From Zygnema cylindricum (taxonomy: Eukaryota > Streptophyta > Zygnematophyceae > Zygnematales > Zygnemataceae), in contig JBBHKE010001871.1 in the NCBI GenBank assembly GCA_037447655.1, positions 1 through 62,000 on the forward strand: a stretch of 62,000 nt of DNA. The letters run 5' to 3'. Every line of letters begins with the position of its first letter. Within the stretch, counting starts at the first letter, position 1. The notes beneath the pieces were generated by a model. That model saw nothing but the letters and a program-made list of their open reading frames with translations, was not told where the DNA came from and searched no databases. Shown piece by piece: positions 49,001-60,616 of the stretch. Made by a program: the position numbers and the translations under genes.

Positions 49001-49793
49001 AGAACATAAAAAAAAGCGCCAGTTATTCCATTCTTTGATACCAAATTTGAGTAAATCACGTTTTTTCGAAAAATTATGGAAGTGAACTTAGTCGGCTGAA
49101 GCCTCCTCTTTCCCCTTGTTAACTTCCCCACAGCCAAAACTTTATCAAGAATCTTTTAAACTTTGTACTAAAATCACGATAAATCCGCCAACATTATAGT
49201 CTCATACTAGACTAAGCTCATGTTAAAAAAGCGGCTTTGAATTTTGTTTAAATAAAGAAAAAATGCTCCATGAATCTATTTTCTAGGATAAATTTGACTT
49301 CTTGGCAGAAAATCGGTAACAATATCAACCATTGGCATAAGAAACTTGGCAAAATTAGAATACATCCAGATAAAATTTCAAACGTAATAACATAACAAAT
49401 ATAATAACATAATAGAATTTGGATGTACATCAGACAAGAAATACGCTTTCAACATTCCAAACGTCAAAAGAGGCGCAGTTCACAAACAGTTTCTCAATCA
49501 ATTTTAAAACAAGAATCAGAACTCCACCGCTACTTGCAAAAAGGTATAAACAAACAAAAAAAGAAAACAAAAAAGTATAATCTGGCCAATGCAGAACCGG
49601 TTTTTCTCACACTAATAGGAGAATTAATCAAATATACAGGCCCTGTAACTGGCTTTACAGTGGACAATAGGACTTCAAAAATAAACATTAGGTTAAAAAA
49701 CAGTTCTCAAACCTTGCGGAGGGCAGCTACAACTGCTTCTTCAGGCAAAGCTAAATCAATAATGTCAACTCGAGGCTTCTCAGCTGATACCAT
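43064..49793 (-). CDS. 2-oxoglutarate/Fe(II)-dependent dioxygenase (DOXC class)
   Basis: Soluble oxygenase coupling 2-oxoglutarate decarboxylation to oxidation of an unknown small molecule. Exons, 5' to 3' on the minus strand: 49793-49713, 48008-47813, 47111-47013, 46778-46605, 46089-45989, 44841-44783, 44305-44249, 43772-43727, 43483-43404, then a terminal exon ending at 43064 that touches the N gap. Nine exons give 297 residues in frame. The N-terminal DIOX_N part has ACEDVGFFYIINHGID and HGYTAYKEE. Iron ligands are His199 and Asp201 (AHSDYG) and His260 (STLHRV), with the 2-oxoglutarate arginine in RYS at 269-271 and VPFFFEPNFD after it. The last exon reads FPPVYERWYLSHL then stop, matching the family's C-terminal YPPI...YL pattern. 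It resembles Arabidopsis proteins such as At1g35190. Intron 5 has a GC donor. Confidence 0.92.
43105..43114. other. Assembly gap (10 N)
   Basis: Ten N bases are probably a placeholder of unknown true size. The gap separates exon 9 from the apparent last exon of the dioxygenase, so the acceptor of that exon is missing or hidden. Confidence 0.98.
43150..43420 (-). repeat. Tandem array starting at dioxygenase exon-9 donor
   Basis: On the minus strand four units of about 59-63 bp each begin with an AAGGTAATTCTCTC-like donor and continue CCTCACACTCCCCTCTCTTT. The real donor is at 43403. Donor-like GT dinucleotides recur at 43342, 43283 and 43220, the third weakened to ACGTGATTC. Confidence 0.85.
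44842..45988 (-). other. GC-AG intron of the dioxygenase
   Basis: Exon 5 ends GGCCTTCAG and the intron starts GCAAGT. It ends TGCAG before ATCTGTCGG. The reading frame VSGLQ-ICRKKDADPQVW is continuous and matches the family. CAG/GCAAGT is the strong consensus of the rare GC-AG class. Confidence 0.88.
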
Positions 49794-50749
49794 ACTTGTA
49801 TCTCAAGAGAAATGAGACAATTTTTCAGGATACTATGGCGTAATTGGTTTCCCTTCCTCTGTTTCTTTGCGTGCTACTTTCACTGATGAGTTCTGTACCA
49901 TAAATAGTGTTGGTTTTGTCAGTCCTTGATAGCTTTGCAAAAACGAACAGAAGTTCGGTCAGCTCCGAATCGTTTTACAGCATAGTTCAAAAGTAAAGTA
50001 GGCGTTTTTATGGTAGGCCTTTGGTCGGCGCCTTTATCGTAAGTTGTGTTAGGGGGTGTCCCCATGTAATCGGTTCTTTGATAAAGTATTTTGGAATGTA
50101 GTGAAGATTCTCCGTACTACTTCGAAGAGCGTCCCTATGTGCGAAAATGAAATCGGAACTTTGGAATGTGACGGTTGTAGACGTAGGTACAAATTGTGAC
50201 GATTGAAGGCGACTAAGAAACTTCCGACGATTGGTGACGCCAACAAAAAAAGCGACAGTGAAAAAAAAAGCGACGTTTAGATTTTTGTGAAGTTGTAGAC
50301 GTTTAGGGTTTGGTGACATTGTGACGTCACACTCTCTTGTGACAACGTCGACGTCACGGATTCAAGAACTTTCCGCCATGGTTTTCCGAATTCGTTTTTT
50401 TCTACTTTTCTCACTCGACCTGCCATTAAAAAAAAACCTAAAAATTGTCAAAAAAAATATTTTTAAAATATCTTTCATTTTATACCAATACCGTCGTGTC
50501 TCATTTGAAAAAGTGTGAGATACCATCGATGGTGTGAGAGGGAGAGAGGGAGAGGCGACGACGGCGAATTTTTTTGCGAAGGACCCATGATTGAAAGTGG
50601 AGGTCCGAGACCCCTGGAATTTTTTTTCCGTACATAGCGCGTGACGGGCACGGAGAAAAATAGCGAGGACTCTCCTTCGTCCTAAAATTTTACAAATCGT
50701 GTGGCGCGTGCGTGGGTCGTTTTTCATTCGCTGTTTGGGCGGTACTTGA

Positions 50750-50780
50750 TCCAAAATCACCCCGTCGAGGTGATTTTGGA
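50750..50780. repeat. 31-bp inverted repeat (12-bp arms)
   Basis: TCCAAAATCACC and GGTGATTTTGGA are exact inverse complements separated by CCGTCGA. Confidence 0.9.
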
Positions 50781-51015
50781 AGAAGTTTTTTTTTGCGCTG
50801 GATTCTCTTGCATGGGGGTCGAAAATGGGAAAACGCCAAAATGCATTCACATGACGACAAACACGCCGTACATTCAAAGTATGAATTGACTTTCACTCTA
50901 CTTTGGTAAAAATGATTTTCTCGTACTGATAAAGTTTTTGTCAAAGTTCCCTGAATTTTAGGGCAAAAAGACAGAGAAAAGTAGATACTTTAAAACATGG
51001 GGGACACCCCTTTAT

Positions 51016-51225
51016 GGGCTTTTCATGTGATCTTCTTAGATCGCTACTTTGATCGGTGACCGTCCGATCGTCCGAATCTGACGGTGTAAATAGAAATTTT
51101 TGGTCCGAATGTTTTAATTGGTCCTAATAGGTACGAATAAAATATGGGTCTTAAGGTCATATTGTATGTTTTGCGTACAATAGGCATATTGTATGGGCTT
51201 ACTTTCACCTACTTTTGACCTATGT
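51016..51225. repeat. Dispersed repeat, partner at 20085-20390
   Basis: This carries the same ordered blocks as the left copy, including TTCATGTGATCTTCTTAGAT and AAGGTCATATTGTATGTTTT. It is shorter because the segment between the blocks is reduced. Confidence 0.8.
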
Positions 51226-51335
51226 TTTACAGGGATTTGCTAAAAGTGCGCACTGAAAATTTCCCTTATCTTAAACTCAAAAGGTGAAATTTTTGGATTC
51301 ATGCAAAGTTACGTGGATTCATGACGTAAGCAAAA

Positions 51336-51430
51336 AATTGCATGGAAGTTTCGCACAAATTTAATGCGTACGCAAAAACTTGCATGGAAGTTTCGCACAG
51401 ATTTAATGCGTACGAAAAAACTTGCATTAC
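51336..51430. repeat. 42-bp tandem repeat
   Basis: TTGCATGGAAGTTTCGCACA occurs at 51338 and 51380, and a partial third copy starts at 51422. The units include ATTTAATGCGTACG. Confidence 0.85.
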
Positions 51431-52439
51431 GCAAAACTTTGCTTAGGTGTTACAGAGTTACAGTGTAGACAAATGTAAAAAGGAAAAGCCAAAAAAGTTG
51501 CAACTAAAAGGGGAGACTGGAGAGTGGATTGCATTGCAACTTTGTTAACTGTCTTTGTTCGCTGGAGAGTCATCACGGTTCCCTAAAAAGGAAGGTTTGA
51601 TGTATGGTTTAGTCTCCTACCATTAATTGTTTTCTGAAGTAATGCAGTACTGCACTGAAGTGAAAAGGTATTGTAGAGCGGCAAACCAAAGCTCTTTAAA
51701 TCAGTGATTTCCTTCGTCCAATGGATTCTTTGCTGAGTTTTTCAATCACCATCTCCTGTAAGATACCTGTACAAAAATGGCGATTTGATTTGTGTAGGCA
51801 TAGAGTTTTCTTCAAAGGAATATTTTTTACTTCATTTGTTTCATCATTTTTTTAAGAAGCTTTTTGAGAAACATTTTTTTTTCACGTCAAAACAGTAACA
51901 GCATGAGTCCAAAAGATATATAGCTGTCATGAAATTTCATAGGCAGAATGTCCTTTGGTCCCGTACAAATTTGATTGTCAAATCTCTTCTTGAAAATGTA
52001 AATACTTTTGCTGCAAAACAAGTTGGTATAAAGTAAGTTTGCAGCTAAAACCAGATTCTATACTTTTACCTATTTTTTTAATGATGCCGTATCAATGATT
52101 CAGAAAACTATCCAATTCCACAGTAGAAGTTTCAAGTTTGTCACTGTTGCAGGGAGGGTTGATATTTGCAGGTGAACCCTCTCTTGAAACTAATACGGTA
52201 AATATGACTGTGGCTAAGGCCTGATAATCGTACAAAAAACTGTACGATAGGGTAATTATACGAACCCTATAACCGTCACTACTGGCCAGATACCCTGGTA
52301 TTCATATAGAAAACTATACAAATTATAGTGTTTCCTGTACAGTTACTATGAAGTAATCCCAGTTCGGTTGCTTGTATAGTTAGTGTCACCATCTTGACTC
52401 CAAGGCGTCCTTATTGAACATCTCTCTATACTGAGGTGC

Positions 52440-53060
52440 CATTTTTCCATTTCAAGGTTCATTCTAGCTGCGCACACTGCGAGAATTTAATTGATGAAGT
52501 TGGATTGAAAAATGAGAGAGTATGAGTAGGACGATCTCGGGAAATCTGAAGGCCTAGGACAAAATGGAGATTACCGAGATGCCTAATGTCAAATTGAGCG
52601 AGAGGAGGTGTTTGATTTTGTTGATTTCGGATCAATTTGGATCCGTGCAATGAAGTCGTCGACATAGACGGCAAGGATGACTGAGTTTCTCCTTTCAGTA
52701 TCTAATTGAGTGAAGCTAGATACAGAGTCTTCTTGGCCGAGGGAAATAAAACCCTCAGGTTGCTTAACAGAAATTTCCTTGTCGAGTTTCTCATAGGGGA
52801 AGGCCGTTTGAGCGGGGATGTGTCGAAGCTCCCAATTAAGAGCTGTGGCCATGGATCACGTGGATGTGAATTTGGCCACCGGGACATAAATTCGCCAAAA
52901 TCCACACCATCGGCTTGGGAGCACACCTTTGCAACAAAAAATTTAAGTGAGTTGTTGGAGTGAAATTTGGCTGTGAACCAAATATGAAATGATGGCTTTG
53001 CAGTCCGAACGCAGGGGGCATAGGTTCTATGTATTATTTTTAATGAGGATAGGCTTTTTG
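52440..53060 (-). pseudogene. Ty1/copia reverse-transcriptase relic
   Basis: Minus-strand frames contain, in order, FFVAKVCSQADGVDFGEFMS, KQPEGFISLGQEDSV, NSVILAVYVDDFI and IRHLGNLHFVLGLQISRDR. These match the copia reverse-transcriptase blocks up to and beyond the YVDD catalytic motif. The blocks lie in different frames and the segment after EDSV is shortened, so the copy is dead. No LTRs are seen nearby. Its right edge stops about 0.8 kb from the 3' end of the protease gene. Confidence 0.88.
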
Positions 53061-53851
53061 CGATCACTATTCACTTATGGTGGCCATCAGTGTATCACCA
53101 CCTTCATCAACATTTAGCAGCATTGAACTTTTTTCTTCTCCCTTTTATTTTTTCCTTTTTTTATTTTTAACAATAAAACATAATCCGTTCCATAGTTCAT
53201 ATCAGCCAATGAAGACAGGAAGAAAATCAACCAGAAGCCTCAAAGAATGCATAAGCTGGCAACATTCATGACCAATTAAGGCCATTATTCCCAAAAATTT
53301 CAAGTTGCTCGATGCCCTCTAGGCGTAAAAGTAAAACTCGCTTCAATTTCTGAAACGTCCCCCTCCCGAGCCAGTTCTATCCCAACCCTCTAAGGTACTA
53401 GGTTAAACAAACGTTTAACACCCAAACCAATTTTATCCCAGCCCTTTAAGACACTAGGTCGAATACCTGGAATAAAAACAACAATTAAGAGAAAGAAAGG
53501 CACAGAAATAGCCTTCATAGCTGTGCAATGGAGGCCAAACCTGTGTAACAAAACCCCAAAGACAAACCTGTATGAGAGGAACCATCCGTTACAAAGGGGT
53601 AAATGAGCAAAACGACACCTATGGTATAAGCTTTAAGTTTCTGGAAAGATTGAATATAATCCATGTTCTTGTCCTCCTATGACTTCCATAATCCATTTCC
53701 CTTTTTGACTTGCAGAATAGACCAAAATTTTATCAATAAGAGTAAACCACAATAAATAAATTAAATTTCAGTTTTCAAAGTTTAGTCGCCGTCTCTTTCT
53801 CTCATTCCCTCCACACTCCCACCCCCTCTGCCCCTTCCTCAAATCCATTGC

Positions 53852-56800
53852 TTATGGAGGATTGTTGCAGTTCCGTTTGTTGTAACCGATTCTCATTAAA
53901 TTTTGATCATAAATGACCATTGAGTGTCTCATTGAAATTGCTGCACAATAGTCACACAAGAAAGATGAGAGCAAAATGGTCAAATATTGAAACTACCTGC
54001 AATTTGATATTCAAACTGTCAACAGAAATGCTTGTACGTGACATGGTTATAAGTCATTATGTCGACAATCATGTAACATCCACTCGTCACGGCCTAAATT
54101 ATCTAGGCAAATGATATACACACATTTATATTAAATCATATATTGTAAATATATACCACAAATACACATACACACGCATTCCTGTATTCCACAAAGGGCA
54201 TCGATCGGTTTTATGAAATCAAGTAAATCCACATGCAACAACTTGAGTTCGGCTTTTACCTCCAATAACGTTGGAAAGTCCATAGTCGATGGGTCCCACA
54301 TTCTTCACCGCAAGGCAAAGATTTCCTTGATATTCCTGTTGGCCAGATGGATTGTTTATTATGGGTCAATGAGAGAGCCACGACCAGTTCACAAAACTCA
54401 ACAACATGTTATTTTTCGACGGCTACTCCGAAAAACATGCTGAACGATTCGGTCAGACAAAAAAACACACCATTTTTGTGTTTATCATTGGTGAGGCAAC
54501 TTCCAAGGATTGGGTGAATCTTAAGTTTTTACCTGAATGTACTGATCGGCCCACATTGTCCATCGGCCTTTACCAAGGTTGATCCAAACCTCGGGAAATA
54601 CAACAGAGTATCGTTTGTAGGTGCTGAATTCAACACAGGAAACCATAAAGGGACATTATTGGAAAAAAATTCCAATCTTTCAAACATTTCAGGATGTTTT
54701 GTATTGTTTGGAAAAACATTTGAAGCATCAATCACTTGTAATTCCAACAAATATTGGTAGTGGTAGAGTGTCTATGCTAGGACTTTATGAAGGGGATTAT
54801 GAAGATTGTCTATTTTGTTTAGGTTTAGGAGGAGAGTTTGTACTTGGTACACTGCCGATTTAGCAACACTACGCTATTTTAAGATTTTAATGTCTAATGA
54901 TTTTCTGGCTGAAAGTCATAAAATAGTGTAAAATACAATATTAGGGAGTGGCCTACAAATCGCCCCATCTCCCAACATTAAATTTGTACCACCGTTCAAA
55001 TGTGCGAAAACAAAATAATCAGGATTAAACATTCTAAATAGGTAATTCCGCATTTACACTTTTTAACTCCTTTTACACTACACTGCCCATTGTTATTAGA
55101 ATTTAGGATTTATTGGTGTTAATGTGGAATTAAAATATACAATACTAATTCAGTGCAAGAAGACGTGGCAGATTGTAGTCCACTCTTAAATAGTGTTGTT
55201 AACACTATTTTATGATTTTCGGCCCAAAAAAAGTCACGATCGAATTAATGTTTTTGACTCTAATAACAATGATAGACAGTGTACCGTAGGGTTTTAACTT
55301 GTTATACGAGCGCTGTTACTGGCATTACTCTCTAATTATTACAATGATCGTACAGAAAAATGTAGGATTCGTACATTTCCGTACACTAATTAAAGCGACC
55401 AGTGTACTTACAGAATCGAGCTTCCAGCGGGGGCCGACCAACAAGCTTGCAGTATTCGGTACGGATCAAAGGAGTACGTCAGCTCATTTGTCCTATTCGC
55501 CATAACATCTCGCATCTGCCAATTCCCATCAAAAATGACATTGTGAGTTTATAATCCTTTTAAATGCTCTAATATGAGCTATTGTAAGACATTTTGCAAA
55601 TTGTCTCTAGCATTTTTTTTGGTTGTACCTTAGTCACATACCAAGAGTGAGCACTAGACTTAAAATTTTATCAATCTTCTAGGGATAAAGGGGTAAAAAA
55701 GCTTTTGCAGAGATTATTCTAGTGATCTCCACCCTAATGTAGAAAAAGTACTTCCAATTTTCATTTGGTTGTTCCACAAATATTTAGGGTTGAATGATAG
55801 TTCTTAAGTGAACCTATTTTCCATAGTCAAACACCAGAAGTTTATTGATCTCTTTTCGAATTTTAATCTTGAGAATGTCCACTCTATTCAGTTTCCTATA
55901 ATCTCATAATCCCTAATGAACTTCATAAACAAAACAAAGCCATTATTCAATCCTGTATTTGTTATCGTATTTTTCCCCAATCTTCGTTTCCTCTCCGTTT
56001 CTTTCCTTTTGTTCCTCACCAATGCCACAAATGCTTTCCTTTCTTATCTTTTCTTTTCTTTCTTTCCTTTCCCTTCCTTTTATTACCTTTCCTTTTCTTT
56101 CTTTTCCTTTTGTTCCTCACCAATGCAACAAATGCTTTCCTTCCCTTTCTTTTCTTTTGTTTTCTTTCCTTTCCTTTCCTTTCCTTTCGTTCCTCACCAA
56201 TGCAACAAATGGTGTGTATAGTTCGTCTACGAAGGAGGAGATGGTGGCGCCAGAGTCAATCTTGAAGCCGCCCGCCCATTCGAGGCCGTATCCAAAAAAG
56301 CTTTCGATTAGTTGATGGCGGAGAACACGAGTTTGAAATTTTAATCTTTGTCGGTTGATGAAAATCGACGCCGCGGAAATAAAGTATCCAGTGCTGGAAC
56401 AGGGCATTAAAAAAAAAAAAAAAAAGGAGGGAAAATATGATTTAGGGTTGAGGACATGTTTGGTAGCCATCCTCCCATAAACAAGATAAACAAAGGAAAA
56501 AAGAAGGGAAGAAGGGAAAAGTTGTCATCAAGTCCAAAAATTGAGATATAAGTAAAAGTTAAAAGCGGGTAAAACTTGCGATATGACTTACAATGGCGAA
56601 AATGTTCCTTGAATAGGAATCCAAACTACTTTACGTTTGGGCACCAATTTTTTGCCTATGAAAAAATATCCTCCTGAGTCTGCCATGGGCACAAACGACA
56701 AAAAAAAAAAACAAAAAAAAAAAAAAAGAGTTGGAGAAAGTTAAAACAGTATCTCGGCATATTCCTAATCCATTTGTAACATGCTCGCTAGACAAAAGTA

Positions 56801-59800
56801 TAAACAAGAAGAAATAATTAGACAAAACTAAAACAAAAAAGGAACACAAAACTTATAATAAAACACCAACGAAACAAATAAAAAAAGAAAAAAAGGCATT
56901 AGACAAAACAAAACAAAAACAAATCAACAAAACGACTCCTAAAATAACAAAAATAAAACAAAAACCAAAACAAAGGAGTGCGTTACCGAAGTAACTAAAC
57001 TAAATGAAGTAAGAGAAGTGATTTTAAACTCACATGAGAGACAGTGTCCGAAAATAGGGTTGACTTTTGTCGCAGCAGCAAGCTGATTGGGCATAGAGGT
57101 GTTGGCGACTCCAAACCCTAAAATGCCGTCCGTCGCGTGACGTCTCGTGAGAGTCAAGGAGGAGGAAGGACTATTGCATCTGAAGGAAACAAATGAATCA
57201 CATCACATGATTACATTAGATTAGGTTTTCTTCATTATATTACATTAGGTTTTCTTGATTACATCACATTAAGTTTTCTTGATTATATTACATTAGGTTT
57301 TCTTAATTACATAAGATTAGGTTTTCTTATATGTTTTAAGGTTATTTTTTTCGGTTCTAAATGGTTTTATTATTTCTGGTTTCTTTTCAGGGTTTTACGG
57401 ATTTTCTAGGGGTTTTGAAGGGTTTTTTGAGGATTTTTGTTGTGTACATATTGTATTTTTGTTTATCATCTCAACTAGGTTTTGGAAATTTGACATTGGG
57501 TATTTAAGCATGACAAATCATCTAACAAAATACCCGAACTTCAACTAATTGAAAATAAACTTGTACTTTCGAAGTTAACATTTGAGATTTCTCTTCTCTT
57601 TCAAACCACATTGTTTAAATTAAAGAAACTAATGTTTATTAACGAACATCAAGTCGATTTCAACTTTGATGTCCTCCTTCGACTTTAACATTGGATTTTC
57701 ATATTCACATAACTTTTGTCCATTTCTCCTCTAACCTAGTGTAAAATAATTAACTACTGATAAAAGATATCCTTCCTAGTAAATAAACGTTTTAAACATG
57801 AGACTTCTTCCCTCATGAGCACTTTTACATAACCAAGCAAGTTTTCAAACAGGATAAAAGACAAGAAAAACTTACCCCACAACGAGAGGAAAAGTCACTA
57901 AATTCTCCTTCACAATACTAATTGTAGTATTTGTCTTTATTAGATATCCCGTCGCGTCTTCAATTCCAGCAATGTAACTATAAAAATAAGGACAAGTGCG
58001 ATCCGTACTATCCCCACAGCCCTGCAAAAACCCCAATTCGTACATAGTGTGGTGATAAATAGTCTTGAGATGTCCACGCTAATTAGGGTTACCATATTTG
58101 GGGTGATCGAATTTCTTCTATTACCATTGTCACAAAATCAAAATAGGGTCGTAATCGCATCAATTCGGTGAATTTTTTTTTCTGTTTTTTTTAAATGATG
58201 CCCTGAAAAAAAACTAGGTTTCTCCAATTTTGTAAGTGCTGAACTAATTTTCGGTCGATGTTATTATCCACACTATTTATGGTGACCAGGTTAGATGATG
58301 AAATTTCTCACCTCTGTGGGCAAAGCTATGTTGGCGTCCGTACAATAATCTGTACCGCAATCCACTACAGACGAATTGGTGGGGTCAAAAGGCTTTCTCG
58401 CGGTAATAATAGGCTGTGAAAAAAAAAACAGGAAGGAAAAAAAGGATTACAAAAAGGTTAAAAAAGAAAATGGAAACAGGTTATAAAAAAAAATATAAAA
58501 ATCGAGTTTTCCCCATCATGTGTCATGCGAAATTTCTGTAGTGTCCAATTGGTCAGAGATTTCACATTGAGGTGCCTCAGTTGTTTTCACCTGGTCAACT
58601 ATTGGTCAATGGGAATTTTTGTTTTTTTTCACCTGGTCAACTAATGATCGATAAGAATTATCTGTTGTTTCACCTGATCAACTAATGAATTTTATATCTT
58701 TCCGACTTTGTGTTGTTTTCACCTGACCAGGTATCAAAAAATGGTGATGTTTTCCAAGACTCTTAACTGTGTATGTTTTTATTTTTACCTGACCAAGTAT
58801 TAAAACATTGATTGTAGATTTTTAGTGTGTCAGTTTTTGTTAGTTTCACCTCATTCGGTTTTGCGCAGTTGACCCAAACCAGACCACTTCCGGTATCGGG
58901 CAGCATCGTCATTTTTTGGCTGCCCAAAATAATGTCGATTGTATATAGCCTGAAATTAACATCAAATAATGTCAAAACATTGAAAACAATAAAAAAAAAA
59001 CAAAAAATTGAAGAATGCAGCAGAAAATGTCGAAAAAATTGCCCAATTTGATTGCGACGACATCAAATTTATGTCAAAAAAAAATTGAGACAGACAATTT
59101 TCGAGAAGTGTTGAAAAAATCGGGAAGATTAAGTTTCCTAAAAATGAGAATTCCCCAAAAGAGGGAAAAAAAAATAGGTGTGTGCACTTCCATTTTTTTA
59201 AGTTAAGAAAAAAAAATGGAAAAATTGGGAATTGCAAGGGAATGGAATGATTGGACAAAAAAAGAAAATTGATTTTGATATATGTATGTATATATATATA
59301 TATAGATATAGATATATATAAAGGAAGACCTAAAGAAAAAAACAAGCCGAAATGAAAACACAAATTGTAACAAAAATTGAAGCAACAAAAGCATCGACGA
59401 TGCCGAGGACGAGAAAATAATTGTTCTCACCCTCGACTGAAACTTCCATCCATATTGTACTGAGTCAAAGGAGGAGGAGGAGGAGGAGGAGAGGGAGGAC
59501 GAGGAGGAGTGAGAGGACGAGGAGGAGAGCGAGGAGGAGGAGAGGGAGGATGAGGAGGAGAGGGGGGAGGAGGAGAGGGAGGACGAGTATTTTTGTTTTT
59601 CATTCCCTCCACTCCCACTTTCTCCACTTCCACCATGTCCTCAAAAAGTGTTCTCGCCTTCACCATGAAAACATGCGCCGGACCTGAACCCCAACCTCCG
59701 GATATATAAAATATTTGATAAATTGCCTCCGGATGCATCAATATTTTGATAAACGCACTATATGTGATTCACAAATGCACTACAAACAATTAACAAATTC

Positions 59801-60616
59801 ACTACAAACAATTAACAAATTCACTACAAACAATTGACAAATTCACTACAAACAATTGACAAATTCACTACAAACAATTGACAAATTCACTACAAACAAT
59901 TGACAAATTCACTACAAACAATTAACAAATTTACTACAAACAATTGACAAATTCACTACAAACAATTGACAAATTCACTACAAACAATTAACAAATTCAC
60001 TACAAACAATTAACAAATTCACTACAAACAATTGACAAATTCACTACAATCAATTAACAAATTCACTACAAACAATTGACAAATTCACTACAATCAATTA
60101 ACAAATTCACTACAATCAATTAACAAATTCACTACAAACAATTAACAAATTCACTACAATCAATTAACAAATTCACTACAAACAATTAACAAATTCACTA
60201 CAAACAATTGACAAATTCACTATAAATAATTAAATGCAACGTTTCATCAGAACCTATTTCCGAACATAATTTCAAATTTAAAACGTACCCTCGTCATCTG
60301 CCATGTCCTCAAACTCCACGTCATCATCTGCCACGTCATCTTCTTCCACCTGGTAGTCTTCCTCTGGTTCTAGAAGACTGCGGAAATCCTCGTCCTCCGT
60401 CTCTTCCGGCGACCTTCCGAGACGACTGTTGGAGAAACTGGGCACAGAATCAGCGATTTTGTCGGCTTCCTCGGCGAGCAAGGAGGAGGCGACACGTGCG
60501 AGAGCTCCCATTGGAGCACTCAGGAGAGAGAGGGAGAGAAGCACAAGAAGGAAAATGGAGGAAGAAATCTGATTGGTAGAGGGACATTTTCGCACGTGCG
60601 GGAGTTTGGGGGCCAT
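53852..60616 (-). CDS. Secreted A1B-type aspartic protease
   Basis: Pepsin-fold endopeptidase of the plant nepenthesin-like group. Twelve exons, 5' to 3': 60616-60289, 59695-59431, 58949-58850, 58413-58312, 58021-57876, 57179-57034, 56679-56592, 56393-56198, 55515-55412, 54623-54533, 54335-54260, 53940-53852. They total 1731 bp, 576 aa, with every junction in phase. Residues 17-40 are a hydrophobic signal segment. An acidic pro-region (about 48-109) and a Pro-rich stretch (about 146-186) follow. The first catalytic motif is DTGS at 216-219 and the second DSGAT at 438-442. FDPTNSSVVDC, TDGILGFG, FGHCLS and the C-terminal VIYDQNLMRIGY are typical A1B signatures. Exon 2 could instead start 12 bases later in the same frame. 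MITEs and satellites fill its introns. Secretion and maturation are inferred. Confidence 0.94.
55081..55281. mobile_element. TA-flanked MITE (copy 6) in protease intron 9
   Basis: A 201-bp element has ends CACTGCCCATTGTTATTAG and inverse CACTGTCTATCATTGTTATT, flanked by TA. The interior AGACGTGGCAGATTGTAGTC matches the copy at 8347-8545, so these two form one subfamily. Confidence 0.8.
56005..56215 (-). repeat. Tandem array of protease exon-8 end plus donor
   Basis: On the minus strand CATTTGTTGCATTGGTGAGG occurs three times, separated by A/G-rich AAAGGAAAAG tracts. GT dinucleotides stand at 56197 (the true donor), 56120 and 56019. Use of the second would add 77 bases, shift the frame and reach a stop. 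Confidence 0.92.
57187..57335 (-). repeat. Branch-point-like tandem repeat before protease exon 6
   Basis: On the minus strand about five units of AAGAAAACCTAATGTAATATA, period about 29, occupy positions about -10 to -150 from the exon 6 acceptor. Each unit contains CTAAT, which matches the plant branch-point consensus. Confidence 0.8.
58580..58860 (-). repeat. Repeats with donor-like cores after protease exon 3
   Basis: The true donor reads GAATGAG then GTGAAAC at 58849. Within the intron, GTCAGGTAAAAA, GTCAGGTGAAAAC, ATCAGGTGAAAC, ACCAGGTGAAAAA and ACCAGGTGAAAAC follow at about 58788, 58722, 58673, 58632 and 58590. The units share an AGTTGACCAGGTGAAA core with spacings of 41-66 bases. Confidence 0.75.
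59282..59325. repeat. TA/GATA microsatellite in protease intron 2
   Basis: An imperfect run of TATATA and GATATA occupies the tract. Confidence 0.85.
59465..59590 (-). repeat. GGA repeat encoding the Pro-rich insert
   Basis: The plus strand is a GAGGAGGA-type repeat. On the minus strand it reads TCCTCC and encodes the RPPSPPPPSPP-type segment of protease exon 2. The repeat keeps the frame open. Confidence 0.9.
59770..60232. repeat. 22-bp minisatellite in protease intron 1
   Basis: About 21 head-to-tail copies of ACAAATTCACTACAAACAAT plus TG or TA are nearly identical, with variants ATCAATTA and ATTTAC. There are no spacers, so it is not a CRISPR array. It fills most of the 593-bp intron. 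Confidence 0.97.

Larger units (their letters stand above)
49794..52440. other. Dioxygenase upstream region and intergenic DNA
   Basis: The first few hundred bases are the likely promoter of the dioxygenase. No further gene is seen. The stretch contains a small palindrome, a dispersed repeat and a 42-bp tandem repeat, each listed separately. Confidence 0.5.

Noticed and set aside
54529-54750. Minus-strand frame containing LWFPVLNSAPTNDTLLYFPR
   Set aside because: A different frame of the same segment, entered at the acceptor before 54623, gives VVFPEVWINLGKGRWTMW, which fits the protease and both neighbouring phases.
59770-60232. Regular 22-bp repeats resembling a CRISPR array
   Set aside because: The copies are contiguous without unique spacers and lie in an intron of a plant gene.
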